The translations under genes and the position numbers were made by a program. The notes beneath the pieces are model-generated. The model saw nothing but the letters and a program-made list of their open reading frames with translations. It searched no databases and had not been told where the DNA came from. This document shows, one piece after another, positions 34,760 to 43,162 of a DNA stretch of 64,000 bases; position 1 is the stretch's first letter; every line of letters begins with the position of its first letter. The stretch is from an uncultured Dehalococcoidia bacterium (lineage in GTDB: Bacteria; Chloroflexota; Dehalococcoidia; Lucifugimonadales; UBA3495), in the NCBI GenBank assembly GCA_951813535.1, contig OX638345.1, forward strand, positions 261,029 to 325,028, read 5' to 3'.

Positions 34760-35158
34760 TTACAGCGGGCGCCGGCCGGCGAATCCCGTGTCCGTGGGGT
34801 GCCACCAGTCGATTGAAGGCTCGCCGCGCTGCCAGCAGAGGTAGACGATGTCACCCTCGCGGTTTGATGGAAAGTCGACCAGGCCGCGGCCGATGTCGCG
34901 CACCTGGATGCCACGGCCGGTGATCTCGGCGACGGCTTCCTGCAGGCGGCGGGTGAGTTCGGACACCACGCGCTCGGTCTCGGCGATCTCTTCTTCGCTG
35001 CTGGAGTGGCCGTTGCTGCGGCGGCGGCGCAGCAGGGACAGCAACTCCTCCTGCTGGCGGACCAGCTCGGCCCGCAGCGGCGCCATGGCCTCGAACCGCT
35101 CTTCGAGCCACGGCACGAGGTCGTTGGCCTCTTCCAGGGTGAACATCCGCTCCTGCAT
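34760..35158 (-). CDS. DUF2203-family protein
   Basis: The 132-residue product has the DUF2203 layout: an N-terminal [20 protein letters not shown], a long helical region, then [20 protein letters not shown] and the C-terminal [16 protein letters not shown]. The function is unknown. Start chosen at the ATG 35158, which matches the usual family N-terminus; the earlier ATG at 35179 overlaps the divergent trmI start. There is no ribosome-binding site in front of either, and a shared palindromic -10 box (35167-35172) suggests a leaderless message. Confidence 0.88.
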   Translation of the reverse strand: MQERMFTLEEANDLVPWLEERFEAMAPLRAELVRQQEELLSLLRRRRSNGHSSSEEEIAETERVVSELTRRLQEAVAEITGRGIQVRDIGRGLVDFPSNREGDIVYLCWQRGEPSIDWWHPTDTGFAGRRPL

Positions 35159-35165
35159 AACGGCG

Positions 35166-35174
35166 GTATAATAC
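35166..35174. promoter_or_regulatory. Shared divergent -10 element for DUF2203 and trmI
   Basis: The near-palindromic gtataatac contains tataat on the plus strand (35167-35172) and tattat on the minus strand. The plus-strand ATG of trmI begins seven bases after the box and the minus-strand ATG (35158) nine bases after it, so both messages would have almost no leader. The -35 regions are poor on both sides. Confidence 0.55.
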
Positions 35175-35178
35175 ACCA

Positions 35179-36072
35179 ATGAACACGCCTGACGATGACG
35201 CCAGCAATGATCGGGATTGCCACGGGACTACGCCCCCCGCAACGACTGAGGTTGATGCCGACGACCGCAGCCGGTTCCACGCGGGTGAGTTGACCCTGTT
35301 CCTGGACCGCAAGGGCCGAACCTACCAGGAGACCCTGAACCCGGGCGGCGAGTTCCACTGCCACCTGGGATGGCTGGCCCACGACGACGTGATCGGGCAG
35401 CCCGTGGGCGGGTGGTACACGACCAGTCGCGGCCACGTGATGCTGGGCATCCGGCCCACGCTGGGCGACTACGTGCGGCTGATGCCGCGTGGCCCGCAGG
35501 TGATCTACGCCAAGGACCTGGGCAACATCGTGTCCATGGCGGACATCTTTCCCGGCGCGACGGTGGTCGAGGCGGGGTTCGGTTCCGGCGCGCTGACCAC
35601 GGCTTTGCTGCGCGCGGTCGGTCCGATGGGGCGTGTCCACTCCTACGAGATCAACGAGGCGGTGGTGAACAAGGCACTGTCCAACGTGCGCTCCGTGATA
35701 CCCGACACCTCGCGCCACGAGGTCACCGTGGGCGACATCTTCGAAGGCATCTCCGACACGGACGTTGACCGGGTGATCCTGGACCTGCCGGAGCCGTGGC
35801 GGGCGGTGGACGCGGCCGCCAACGCGCTGATCACCGGCGGCATCCTGCTGTCGTTCCTGCCGACCGTCCTGCAGGTGCAGGAAGTGGTGCTGGCTCTGAA
35901 CAACGACGGTCGCTTCGCCCGGGTGGAGACCGCCGAGACCCTGCTGCGGGGCTGGAACGTGTCGCGGCGCAGCGTGCGGCCGGCGCATCGGATGGTGGCG
36001 CACAGCGGGTTCATCACCACGGCGGTGCGGTGCGTGCCGCCGGGCCGGGAGGGCTACGCCTCCAGGCCGTGA
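35179..36072 (+). CDS. trmI: tRNA (adenine-N1)-methyltransferase, TrmI type
   Basis: The 297-residue protein has the TrmI layout: an N-terminal beta domain ([20 protein letters not shown]), the segment [20 protein letters not shown] and the SAM-binding motif [20 protein letters not shown]. It methylates N1 of adenine 58 in the T-loop of t[16 protein letters not shown] is the motif IV region next to the active site. The first 35 residues are a poorly conserved extension. Its 3' end overlaps the convergent AcuC-like gene by 19 bp. Confidence 0.93.
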   Translation: MNTPDDDASNDRDCHGTTPPATTEVDADDRSRFHAGELTLFLDRKGRTYQETLNPGGEFHCHLGWLAHDDVIGQPVGGWYTTSRGHVMLGIRPTLGDYVRLMPRGPQVIYAKDLGNIVSMADIFPGATVVEAGFGSGALTTALLRAVGPMGRVHSYEINEAVVNKALSNVRSVIPDTSRHEVTVGDIFEGISDTDVDRVILDLPEPWRAVDAAANALITGGILLSFLPTVLQVQEVVLALNNDGRFARVETAETLLRGWNVSRRSVRPAHRMVAHSGFITTAVRCVPPGREGYASRP

Positions 36073-37181
36073 ACCGGGAAGACGGCGTCTTTGATGGCGG
36101 CCACGCTTTCGGCCGCCAGGGCGCGGGCGTCGGCGCGGATGTGGTCGGGGACTTCGGGGATCTCGGTGTCGCGCAGGGTGGTGCGGCCCAGGCGCTCGAT
36201 GGCCGGCGTGGGGATGCGATCGGGCCAGTCGGCGCCGCACATGACGCCATAGGCCAGGGTCCAGCAGCGGGCCACGGCGCCGATGTCGTATCCGCCGCCG
36301 CCGGTGGCCAGCCACGGGTAGCCGAGGCCGCCAAGTCGTGTCACAGCGGCGATGAATCCCCGGCTGGTGACCTGCAGGTGGGTCAGCGGGTCGGTGTGGT
36401 AGGAGTCGATGCCGAGCTGGGTGAGCAGCACGTCGGGCGCAAAGGCTTCGAGCAGCGGCGGGACCACGGCCTCGAAGGCCTCGAGGTAGATGTCGTCGTC
36501 GGTGTAGGGATAGAGGGGCAGGTTGACGGCGTAGCCGACTCCGTCTCCTGAGCCGACCTCGCCGGCGAAGCCGGTGCCGGGGAAAAGGTAGTTCCCCGAC
36601 TCGTGGACCGAGATGGTGAGCACGCGGGGGTCGCCGTAGAAGGCGTCCTGCACGCCGTCGCCGTGGTGGGCGTCGATGTCCACGTAGGCGACGCGGAGGC
36701 CGCGCTGCAGCAGGTACATGATGGCGACCACTGGGTCGTTGAACACGCAGAAGCCGCTGGCGTTGCGGGCCGCGGCGTGGTGCAGGCCGCCGCTGATGTT
36801 GAACGCGGCCGGGACCTCGCCGTCGGCCACCATGCGGGCGGCGGTGAGGGTCGCGCCGGTGCTGAGCATCGCCGCCTCGTACATGCCGGGATAGGTCGGG
36901 TTGTCGCCGCCCTGGGCGAAGCCGAAGCGCTGGGGCTGGAAACCGGTGAGGCCCAGGCTGAAGGTGCGGACGGCGGCCATGTAGTCGCGGGAGTGGAAGG
37001 CGCCGACGCTGGTCTCGTCGGCCAGGGTGGGGGTGACGAGCAGGGAGTCGACGCCGTCGAAGGCGTCGTAGGCTTCCAGCAGCTCGTAGGTGTTCCGCAG
37101 CCGGATGGGGCGCATGGGGTGGTCCTGGCGCAGCACGTGCTGGCTCATGGCGTCGTCGTAGACGAAGGCGGCGCGGGGCAT
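36054..37181 (-). CDS. Histone deacetylase-family protein (AcuC-like)
   Basis: The 375-residue protein belongs to the arginase/deacetylase superfamily. The metal and catalytic motifs are present: SGGLHHAAARNASGFCVFND, YVDIDAHHGDGVQDAFY and LTQLGIDSYHTDPL, with GGGGYDIGAVARCW at the end. Members remove acetyl groups from lysine (AcuC acts on acetyl-CoA synthetase) or from polyamines. The start at 37181 follows ggaggg; the longer frame upstream lacks homology-like sequence. It converges on trmI with 19 bp of overlap. Confidence 0.9.
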   Translation of the reverse strand: MPRAAFVYDDAMSQHVLRQDHPMRPIRLRNTYELLEAYDAFDGVDSLLVTPTLADETSVGAFHSRDYMAAVRTFSLGLTGFQPQRFGFAQGGDNPTYPGMYEAAMLSTGATLTAARMVADGEVPAAFNISGGLHHAAARNASGFCVFNDPVVAIMYLLQRGLRVAYVDIDAHHGDGVQDAFYGDPRVLTISVHESGNYLFPGTGFAGEVGSGDGVGYAVNLPLYPYTDDDIYLEAFEAVVPPLLEAFAPDVLLTQLGIDSYHTDPLTHLQVTSRGFIAAVTRLGGLGYPWLATGGGGYDIGAVARCWTLAYGVMCGADWPDRIPTPAIERLGRTTLRDTEIPEVPDHIRADARALAAESVAAIKDAVFPVHGLEA

Positions 37182-37272
37182 GGGTTGGTTCCCTCCGAAG
37201 CGAGGTGGAAACTGGTGGTGAGGCAACTCCGCAGTGGCAGGAGCGGACATGCCCTCTCGATGGCGTGTCCGC

Positions 37273-37278
37273 TATACT
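37273..37278 (+). promoter_or_regulatory. Candidate -10 box for the 37.3-38.1 kb membrane genes
   Basis: A tatact hexamer lies 46 bp before the ATG at 37325, in a short intergenic region between divergent genes. No convincing -35 box was found. Confidence 0.35.
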
Positions 37279-37324
37279 TATACTGTAGCAAGAGTCGGCA
37301 TCATTCCGACAGGAGTGGCAAGAA

Positions 37325-37660
37325 ATGGTTGATGAAACGACGTACTCCCAGCCGGCGGATGCTTCGGGCGCGAGTCAGCATGGAGCGGTATCCGACTTGA
37401 CCGCGGACATGATCCTGCCTTCGATCTGGAAGCGCGATTTAAGGTGGATTCTGCTGGCGTTAGCGGGAGGCATCGCAGTGGGGACGCCGTTGTTGGCATT
37501 CGCGTACATACTCCTCGGCAGGGACAACGTCGCGCCGTTGTACCCCTGGCTGTTTTTCTTCGGGGGCCTGAGCATCGTCGTCGGCCCGGCAGCCCTGACC
37601 GTGTTTGACACCTGGCAAAGCAGCCGGAGAATTAAGCAGAGGGAACAGCGGGCGGCGTAG
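37325..37660 (+). CDS. Small membrane protein, 111 aa
   Basis: The product has a hydrophilic N-terminus of about 38 residues and two transmembrane helices (about residues 40-64, WILLALAGGIAVGTPLLAFA, and 72-91, LYPWLFFFGGLSIVVGPAAL). The end is basic (SSRRIKQREQRAA), so both termini should be cytoplasmic. I do not recognise a family. The ATG follows aggag. A second small membrane protein gene follows 32 bp downstream. Confidence 0.65.
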   Translation: MVDETTYSQPADASGASQHGAVSDLTADMILPSIWKRDLRWILLALAGGIAVGTPLLAFAYILLGRDNVAPLYPWLFFFGGLSIVVGPAALTVFDTWQSSRRIKQREQRAA

Positions 37661-37692
37661 CCAAAGGAGCGCGGCCCGCGGAGGACCCGGCA

Positions 37693-38064
37693 ATGGACGA
37701 GGATTGGGACCGGCATTGGAATACCCTGTGTCTGGGCATTCTTACCTTGGCCACGGCTACGGTGGGGGCCGCTTTCTTCGCAGGAGGCGTTGCCAATATA
37801 GATTTGTCATCCAACGATCTCGGCATTCAGATACTGCAAGCCATAAAATTTATCTTCATATTCGGTGCTTTGCTGGTGTTGATCCGCTTGGTAGGCGCCG
37901 CCAGCAAAGCAATTTTTACCTCTTCTCCTGCCCTTGAACACGAAGGGACTTCAAAGCGCGCGCAAACCGCATACGTTTATCTGGGGTTCACCCTGATAGT
38001 CATGGCATTGGCAGCATTGTTGGTAATTGACTTTTTCACCGACCTGGGCGCGGCGTTGGGCTGA
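37693..38064 (+). CDS. Small membrane protein, 123 aa
   Basis: The product has three hydrophobic segments: about residues 11-33 (TLCLGILTLATATVGAAFFA), 47-70 (AIKFIFIFGALLVLIRLVGA) and 95-116 (LGFTLIVMALAALLVIDFF). No family was recognised. It follows the 111-aa gene with gcggagg as ribosome-binding site, so both probably form one operon. It converges on the VOC-family gene, with 11 bp between the stops. Confidence 0.65.
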   Translation: MDEDWDRHWNTLCLGILTLATATVGAAFFAGGVANIDLSSNDLGIQILQAIKFIFIFGALLVLIRLVGAASKAIFTSSPALEHEGTSKRAQTAYVYLGFTLIVMALAALLVIDFFTDLGAALG

Positions 38065-38075
38065 CCCTGCCGGCT

Positions 38076-38498
38076 CTACTCCTCCATTAACCCGGAGCCG
38101 TCGCGCTGGAGGATTTCGATGCGGACGTCGTCGGGGCCGCGGACGAAGGCGATGCGGACGCCGGGGCGGATGGTGCGCGGCTCCACGTAGATCTCCGCGC
38201 CCTTGCCGCGCAGGTCCTCCACCGCGCCGTCGATGTCGTCGACGCGGAAACCGAAATGGTCCAGGCCCAGGTGCGGGTCGCGGGGACTCAGATCGATATG
38301 CTCCTCGGGCGGTACGGAGGCGATGAAGATGGCCAGGCCGTTGACGTCCAGGTCGACGCGGGGGACGCCGTCGCTCTGGGTCAGGCGCAGCACCTTCGCG
38401 CCGAACATGGTCTCGAAGAAGCTGGCCATGCCCTCCGGGTCCTTGGTGCGCACGTGGATGTGGTCGTAGGTGTAGGTGTAAACGGGAGTGGTGGACAT
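38076..38498 (-). CDS. VOC-family (glyoxalase/dioxygenase fold) protein
   Basis: The 140-residue product holds one VOC metal-binding module: YDHIHVRTKDPEGMASFFET, then LDHFGFRVDDIDGAVEDLRG and IAFVRGPDDVRIEILQR. The conserved His and Glu positions (DHIHV, LDHFGF, RIEILQ) should bind a divalent metal. The enzyme could be a lyase, dioxygenase or isomerase such as a methylmalonyl-CoA epimerase relative; sequence alone does not decide. The start follows aaggag. Confidence 0.9.
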   Translation of the reverse strand: MSTTPVYTYTYDHIHVRTKDPEGMASFFETMFGAKVLRLTQSDGVPRVDLDVNGLAIFIASVPPEEHIDLSPRDPHLGLDHFGFRVDDIDGAVEDLRGKGAEIYVEPRTIRPGVRIAFVRGPDDVRIEILQRDGSGLMEE

Positions 38499-38678
38499 GG
38501 TGGGGAGGCTCCTTGGTGGGGTGAATGCGGGGCAATCGTACTACAGCAGCCGGGTTGGGTACACAGGCAGAGTGCTTCTGTCGGCGATAGCCCCATTGTC
38601 CGTAAATGATTCGTTGCTGCACTTATCGGTATCTGGTACATTGCGGCCCACGCAAGATTTCAATGCTGGAAATCGCCG

Positions 38679-39179
38679 ATGTCAGATAGCCTATTGACTG
38701 CACGTGACCAGGAAGAGCTTCTGTCCATAGCATACGCCCACGCAGTATCAGCACGGGCCGGATATGCAACTGCCGTGTATGATAAAGACAGAGATGGCAT
38801 CGATATGCGAATTCAAGCTGGCGGCGACATGCGCCCAGCTATTGAGATCCAACTGAAGGCGACTATCAATTTGCGAGGGCCTGAAGATGGGGTTTACCGG
38901 TTTTCATTGCCGGTGCGGAATTACGACCTTTTGCGCCTCCCAACTCAGACTCCGCGTATCCTAGTAGTCCTTGACCTGCCGAGAGAAGAAGAGCAATGGA
39001 TGACCATCAACGAGGATAGTCTTGTCATTAGACATCGTGCTTACTGGACCAATCTAGCTGGGTTTGACGAAACATCTAACGTGAGCAATATCACGGTACC
39101 CATTCCAGTTCAGAATGTATTCGATGTCCAAGCCCTTTGTGATCTGATGGAGCAATCTCGCTCCGGGAGGATCCAATGA
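38679..39179 (+). CDS. DUF4365-like PD-(D/E)XK protein
   Basis: The 166-residue product contains YDKDRDGIDMRIQAGGDMRP, then AIEIQLKATINL. Asp42 and the Glu56-Ile-Gln58-Leu-Lys60 group fit the PD-(D/E)XK-like core of DUF4365, a domain seen in several accessory and defence-like genes. The later NYDLLRLPTQTPRILVVLDL segment also fits. Its last four bases (ATGA) overlap the next gene. No strong ribosome-binding site is seen. Confidence 0.75.
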   Translation: MSDSLLTARDQEELLSIAYAHAVSARAGYATAVYDKDRDGIDMRIQAGGDMRPAIEIQLKATINLRGPEDGVYRFSLPVRNYDLLRLPTQTPRILVVLDLPREEEQWMTINEDSLVIRHRAYWTNLAGFDETSNVSNITVPIPVQNVFDVQALCDLMEQSRSGRIQ

Positions 39180-40351
39180 TTTCTAACTTCGGAGATGGAA
39201 ACCGTTTACGCGCGGTGACGCCCCTAGCATTGTCGGCGTACGCCCGTGCGGCGGGATGGACGCCAGTAGACGTGTTCGGCGACCATTCCAATGTCTACTC
39301 TGGTGACGGTTTGCCAGAGATCATCGTCCCGCGCACTCAGGACTTGGGCGATTATGCGTCCGTTGTTGCACGGCTCATAGCTGTCTTCGCCGAGGTTGCT
39401 GAGGTGGATGAGACAGCCCTGTATGCCGATTTGCTGGTTGCTGACCGCGACGTCATACGAGCACGCGCCGACGATAGCGATGCTGACGGCGCCGTGAACA
39501 TAAACAGCGGCGCTGATTTGGTGAGCGGTGCTCGGGACATGCTGCTAGCAGTCGCGTGCTCACTGCACGATCCTAGACCCTTGTATCGGACGGGCGCAAA
39601 CAAGGAGGCTAACGACATATTAAGCCGGATGCGTTTGGGTCAGACAGAACGTGGGAGTTACGTGGTTACCTTACTGACACCAGTAATCCCTCCACAAGTG
39701 CAGGAAGCCTTGATACCTGATCCCGACACGGATGACGCCCCAGTGGAGCGGCAGGTGACGCGACGGTTGGCGCAAGCTCTGGTATCCGCCCGCGAAGCGA
39801 TGGAGAAGACTTCGATTGGCGACAAAGAGGCGTTCGCGGATTCTGTTCGCGGTGGTACCAGCGCCAACTTTTGTGACGCGTTGGCGCAGATGATTGAGCC
39901 ATTTCCTTCGTTGGACATTAGCATGACTTGGGCGCGCACCCGGCCGATGCGCTCCCACCGGAGTGTCATGAAATTCTTAAAGGACGATGCTTCTGTGCTA
40001 CGCGAGGCTGCTCGATCTTTTCGTAACCGCGAAGGCAAACTGGATGTCCGCTTGTTCGGAACCGTCCAGAGATTGCAGAGGGATGATACAGAAACGGACG
40101 GCACGGTAACGTTGCGGGCTTCTGTGGACGGGAGGACGCAATCCGTTATTGCCGTGCTAAACCCTTCCGATTACGACCTCGCCATTGGCGCCCATCGTTC
40201 AAAGGAACCAGTCATTGCGGAAGGCGATTTGAGGCGGTTGGGCCAGCGCTGGCATTTGGAAAATCCCAGTATCGCCGAAATTATCGCCAGTGAACATGAA
40301 GACGCGGATGTTTCTGACGACCACTCCTCCCTCTACCCACCGGGTCGTTAG
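39176..40351 (+). CDS. Uncharacterised 391-aa partner of the DUF4365 gene
   Basis: A soluble protein with no membrane segment. The N-terminus RLRAVTPLALSAYARAAGWT, the middle SGADLVSGARDMLLAVACSL and the following LSRMRLGQTERGSYVVTLLT recur, from memory, in a widespread family of hypothetical proteins in high-GC bacteria, with no assigned function. The C-terminal part is probably beta-rich (RLFGTVQRLQRDDTETDGTV). Translation is coupled to the DUF4365 gene, so the two form a cassette. The spacing of the family in other genomes is not known to me. Confidence 0.8.
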   Translation: MISNFGDGNRLRAVTPLALSAYARAAGWTPVDVFGDHSNVYSGDGLPEIIVPRTQDLGDYASVVARLIAVFAEVAEVDETALYADLLVADRDVIRARADDSDADGAVNINSGADLVSGARDMLLAVACSLHDPRPLYRTGANKEANDILSRMRLGQTERGSYVVTLLTPVIPPQVQEALIPDPDTDDAPVERQVTRRLAQALVSAREAMEKTSIGDKEAFADSVRGGTSANFCDALAQMIEPFPSLDISMTWARTRPMRSHRSVMKFLKDDASVLREAARSFRNREGKLDVRLFGTVQRLQRDDTETDGTVTLRASVDGRTQSVIAVLNPSDYDLAIGAHRSKEPVIAEGDLRRLGQRWHLENPSIAEIIASEHEDADVSDDHSSLYPPGR

Positions 40352-40415
40352 GTTATGGATGTCACGCGGCTCCGATCTTTACTGTGATGCGTAAGGCGCT
40401 GCCTCAACACTCGGA

Positions 40416-40449
40416 TAGCCTGAGCTATTTGGTAGCCTGAGCTATTTGG
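40416..40449 (+). repeat. Perfect 17-bp tandem duplication
   Basis: The unit tagcctgagctatttgg occurs twice back to back. It lies in the gap before the aminotransferase gene, which otherwise contains no recognisable feature apart from the ribosome-binding site. Confidence 0.95.
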
Positions 40450-40566
40450 ATCTGATCTCGAATATACCGGACTCGCGCACATGAGCGGACTACGTCAGGG
40501 GTCTCCGGCTGATATAGTCCACTCCGCACAACAAACACCTGCAGCCAAAATCCCCGGAGGCGCACC

Positions 40567-41871
40567 GTGCCCGACAACCATACTGAAGAGGAACTGCTCG
40601 AACTGGCGCGGAGGTACAGCTTCCGCAGCCGGATGGACCGCAGCGGCGTCACCGGCCCGATTTTCGTGTGGGGGCGCGGGTCGGTGGTGCGCGACGTCAA
40701 CGGCAAGGAGTACCTCGACTTCAACTCCGGGCAGATGTGCGCCGCGCTGGGGCATAACCACCCGCGCATCGTGCAGGCCCTCCAGGAGAGCGCGGAGTCG
40801 CTGATCCACAGCCACATGACCATGCTCAACGACCGGGAGATCATCCTGGCCAGTCGGCTGGCGGAGATCACGCCGGAGGGCATGAACCGCAGCATGTTCC
40901 TGGGCTCCGGCAGCGACTCCAACGAGGCGGCCATGGCCATCGCCAAGCGCTACACCGGCGGCTACGAGGTCGCCAGCCCGGTGGTCAGCTTCCACGGCAT
41001 GAGCGACGCCGCGCGGGCGGTCACCTTCTCCGGATGGCGCCAGGGCTACGGCCCCTACGCGCCGGGCAACTATCCCATCATCGCGCCGTACCGCTACCGC
41101 TGCGCATTCTGCAAGGACCAATCGGCGTGCGACTACACCTGCCTGGACACCAGCTTCGAGCTGCTGGACGCCCAGGCCGACGGGCGCATGGCCGCGGTCA
41201 TCACCGAGCCGCTGTTCAGCGCCGGCGGGGTCATCGAGCCGCCGCCCGGATGGCTGCAGGAGCTGAAGCTGCGCTGCGAACGGCGGGGGATGCTGCTGAT
41301 CCTGGACGAGGCCCAGACCGGGCTGGCCAAGCTGGGATCGATGTGGGCGTCGGAGCAGGAAGGCGTGGTGCCGGACATCTTCACGATCTCGAAGCACTTT
41401 GGCGGCGGCATCGCCATCAGCGCGACCATCACCACCGACGAGATCGAGGAGAACGCGGTGGACACCGGACTGGTCGTCGCCCACTCCCACTCCAACGACC
41501 CGCTGACCTGCAACGCGGCCATTGCCAGCCTGGACATCATCCTGGAGGAGAACCTGGTGGACGTGGCCGACCGCATCGGGCGGTACTGGCAGGGTCACCT
41601 GCTGCGGCTGCAGGAGCGGCACGAGCTGATCGGCGACGTGCGCGGGCGGGGCCTGCTGCAGGGCATCGAGTTCGTCACGGACCGGGAGACGCGGGAGCCG
41701 GCCTACGAGCAGGGCCAGCGCATCGGGCGGATGCTGCTGGACAATGGCCTGATCGTGAGCATCCGCCGGCGCGGCTCGGTGCTGCGGTTCGTCCCGCCCT
41801 TCACCACGACGGAGGCGCAGATGGACCTGGCGGCGGAGATTTTGGACCACGCGATAGCGTTGGCAACCTAA
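40567..41871 (+). CDS. Class III PLP-dependent aminotransferase
   Basis: The 434-residue enzyme belongs to the class III aminotransferases, near the 2,2-dialkylglycine decarboxylase and glutamate-semialdehyde branches. The PLP lysine is in IFTISKHFGGGIAISA and the Asp that contacts the ring nitrogen in MLLILDEAQTGLAKLG. A short cysteine cluster, Cys179-x2-Cys-x5-Cys-x3-Cys192, interrupts the large domain. The start is GTG at 40567 with ccggagg upstream. A PD-(D/E)XK-like gene follows 17 bp later. Confidence 0.9.
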   Translation: MPDNHTEEELLELARRYSFRSRMDRSGVTGPIFVWGRGSVVRDVNGKEYLDFNSGQMCAALGHNHPRIVQALQESAESLIHSHMTMLNDREIILASRLAEITPEGMNRSMFLGSGSDSNEAAMAIAKRYTGGYEVASPVVSFHGMSDAARAVTFSGWRQGYGPYAPGNYPIIAPYRYRCAFCKDQSACDYTCLDTSFELLDAQADGRMAAVITEPLFSAGGVIEPPPGWLQELKLRCERRGMLLILDEAQTGLAKLGSMWASEQEGVVPDIFTISKHFGGGIAISATITTDEIEENAVDTGLVVAHSHSNDPLTCNAAIASLDIILEENLVDVADRIGRYWQGHLLRLQERHELIGDVRGRGLLQGIEFVTDRETREPAYEQGQRIGRMLLDNGLIVSIRRRGSVLRFVPPFTTTEAQMDLAAEILDHAIALAT

Positions 41872-41888
41872 CGGAGGAATGAACTTCT

Positions 41889-42764
41889 ATGCCTGCAGCG
41901 CCCGAAATCATAAAAGACGGCACTTGCCATCAGTGCCCACCCCACAAATGCACCGATAATATTCGGCTAAGACACTCTCTTACGAATGAGCTGCGAAAAG
42001 GTGGTTGCGCGTATTATTACATGAACAGTGCGTTCCCCCACTTGACCGGTTATCTAAGGTCAGTGCACCTACCAAAGGGGCTCTACCTTATTACGAAGGC
42101 CCCCAAAGGATGGGAATCGTTTATGGGGACGGCATTCGACCGCAGGCTGCGGTACGAATACGAACCGGGCTACGTTGACCAAGTAGTAACACAGGGAGCT
42201 CTCCGGTTGCGGACATTCAACGGCATCCGGATAGATGAAGAGCTTGAGAGCGAAGACCTTGACAAGCGCAGCCTGTATGCCGCCGTGGCCGACATAGAAT
42301 TCAGGAGCGGGAAAGGCGCGACAGCTTGGAACGCACTTAACCAGGGCGGCGGCGAACTGGAAAGAGAATTGGTTGCAGACTGTCAAGCACTGTTGGAGAC
42401 AGCTCGCCAGAAACTCAACCTGTCAAACCCAAAGTTCGGACCGACGTTCAGCGCAAGCGGTTGGATAGGCGGGGCAGATGCCGACATAATAGATGGAGGA
42501 TGTCTGATCGACGTCAAGTGCGTGGCGAAGCCGTCGTCAGCTACTAAATTCATCAGACAGGTAATCGCCTACGCTCTCCTAGACGTAGAAAATGCGTACT
42601 GCCTGGATTCCGTGGGAATCTACTTGGCGCGTCGAGGAATCCTATGGAAAATCCGTTTGGATGACATCGCTGAACCCTCCGGCAAGACACTCAGCGAACT
42701 ACGGGATCAGGCGCCATGGGGCAACCCAGAGGACATGGGAAACCTCGGGGCGCCGATGAGCTAA
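41889..42764 (+). CDS. PD-(D/E)XK-like protein with N-terminal cysteines
   Basis: The 291-residue product has three cysteines near the start (Cys13, Cys16, Cys21 in GTCHQCPPHKC). The C-terminal half reads IGGADADIIDGGCLIDVKCV, then TKFIRQVIAYALLD: Asp199, Asp208 and Lys210 followed by a Gln-containing helix form the core of a RecB-like PD-(D/E)XK nuclease. It is the most convincing nuclease fold among the small genes here. The ATG at 41889 has cggagg upstream. Base composition is AT-richer than the aminotransferase in front. Confidence 0.78.
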   Translation: MPAAPEIIKDGTCHQCPPHKCTDNIRLRHSLTNELRKGGCAYYYMNSAFPHLTGYLRSVHLPKGLYLITKAPKGWESFMGTAFDRRLRYEYEPGYVDQVVTQGALRLRTFNGIRIDEELESEDLDKRSLYAAVADIEFRSGKGATAWNALNQGGGELERELVADCQALLETARQKLNLSNPKFGPTFSASGWIGGADADIIDGGCLIDVKCVAKPSSATKFIRQVIAYALLDVENAYCLDSVGIYLARRGILWKIRLDDIAEPSGKTLSELRDQAPWGNPEDMGNLGAPMS

Positions 42765-42814
42765 TCAATTTGCTAGTTGTCAGTTCCATTTGACCGGATA
42801 TCCGGATTTGGAAG

Positions 42815-43162
42815 CTACCGGTCCCAGGCGCACACCACGCCGGTGATGTGGGAGGTTTCGTTGTAGAGGTCCAAGACAGGAATGTCTTGTGGGTCTCGGC
42901 AGTGTACGCCAGACTGTGGAACTTGGTTGAATGCAAGAGCGTGGTGAAGGTATTCGGTGATGATGGAATCCTGTTGTTCGGGGGTCAGGCGAAATCTAGG
43001 TTCCGCCAGTTTCGTAGCGAGCTCTGTGATCAGGTAGTCGGAGACGACGACTTGGGTCACCCGGGATTGCATCCAGTGCCAAATGATTGACCCCCGGTTG
43101 GGAACGGGAGTCATCGAGGATAGGATGGCGCTGGTGTCGTAGATAACGCGTTTGGGCGTCAT
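42815..43162 (-). pseudogene. PIN-domain toxin gene with its 3' end replaced by cobC sequence
   Basis: The first part is a normal PIN protein (KRVIYDTSAILSSMTP, then VVVSDYLITELATKL). The last 19 residues, LYNETSHITGVVCAWDR plus preceding Asp-Leu, do not fit the family, where a further acidic strand (typically a TGD-D motif) is expected. They match the C-terminus of CobC (LYNDTSHITGVVRAWDR) encoded 0.7 kb upstream. At DNA level 49 of 51 bases agree (42820-42870 versus 43577-43627). The PIN fold is therefore incomplete and the toxin probably inactive. It overlaps its antitoxin gene by four bases. Confidence 0.85.
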
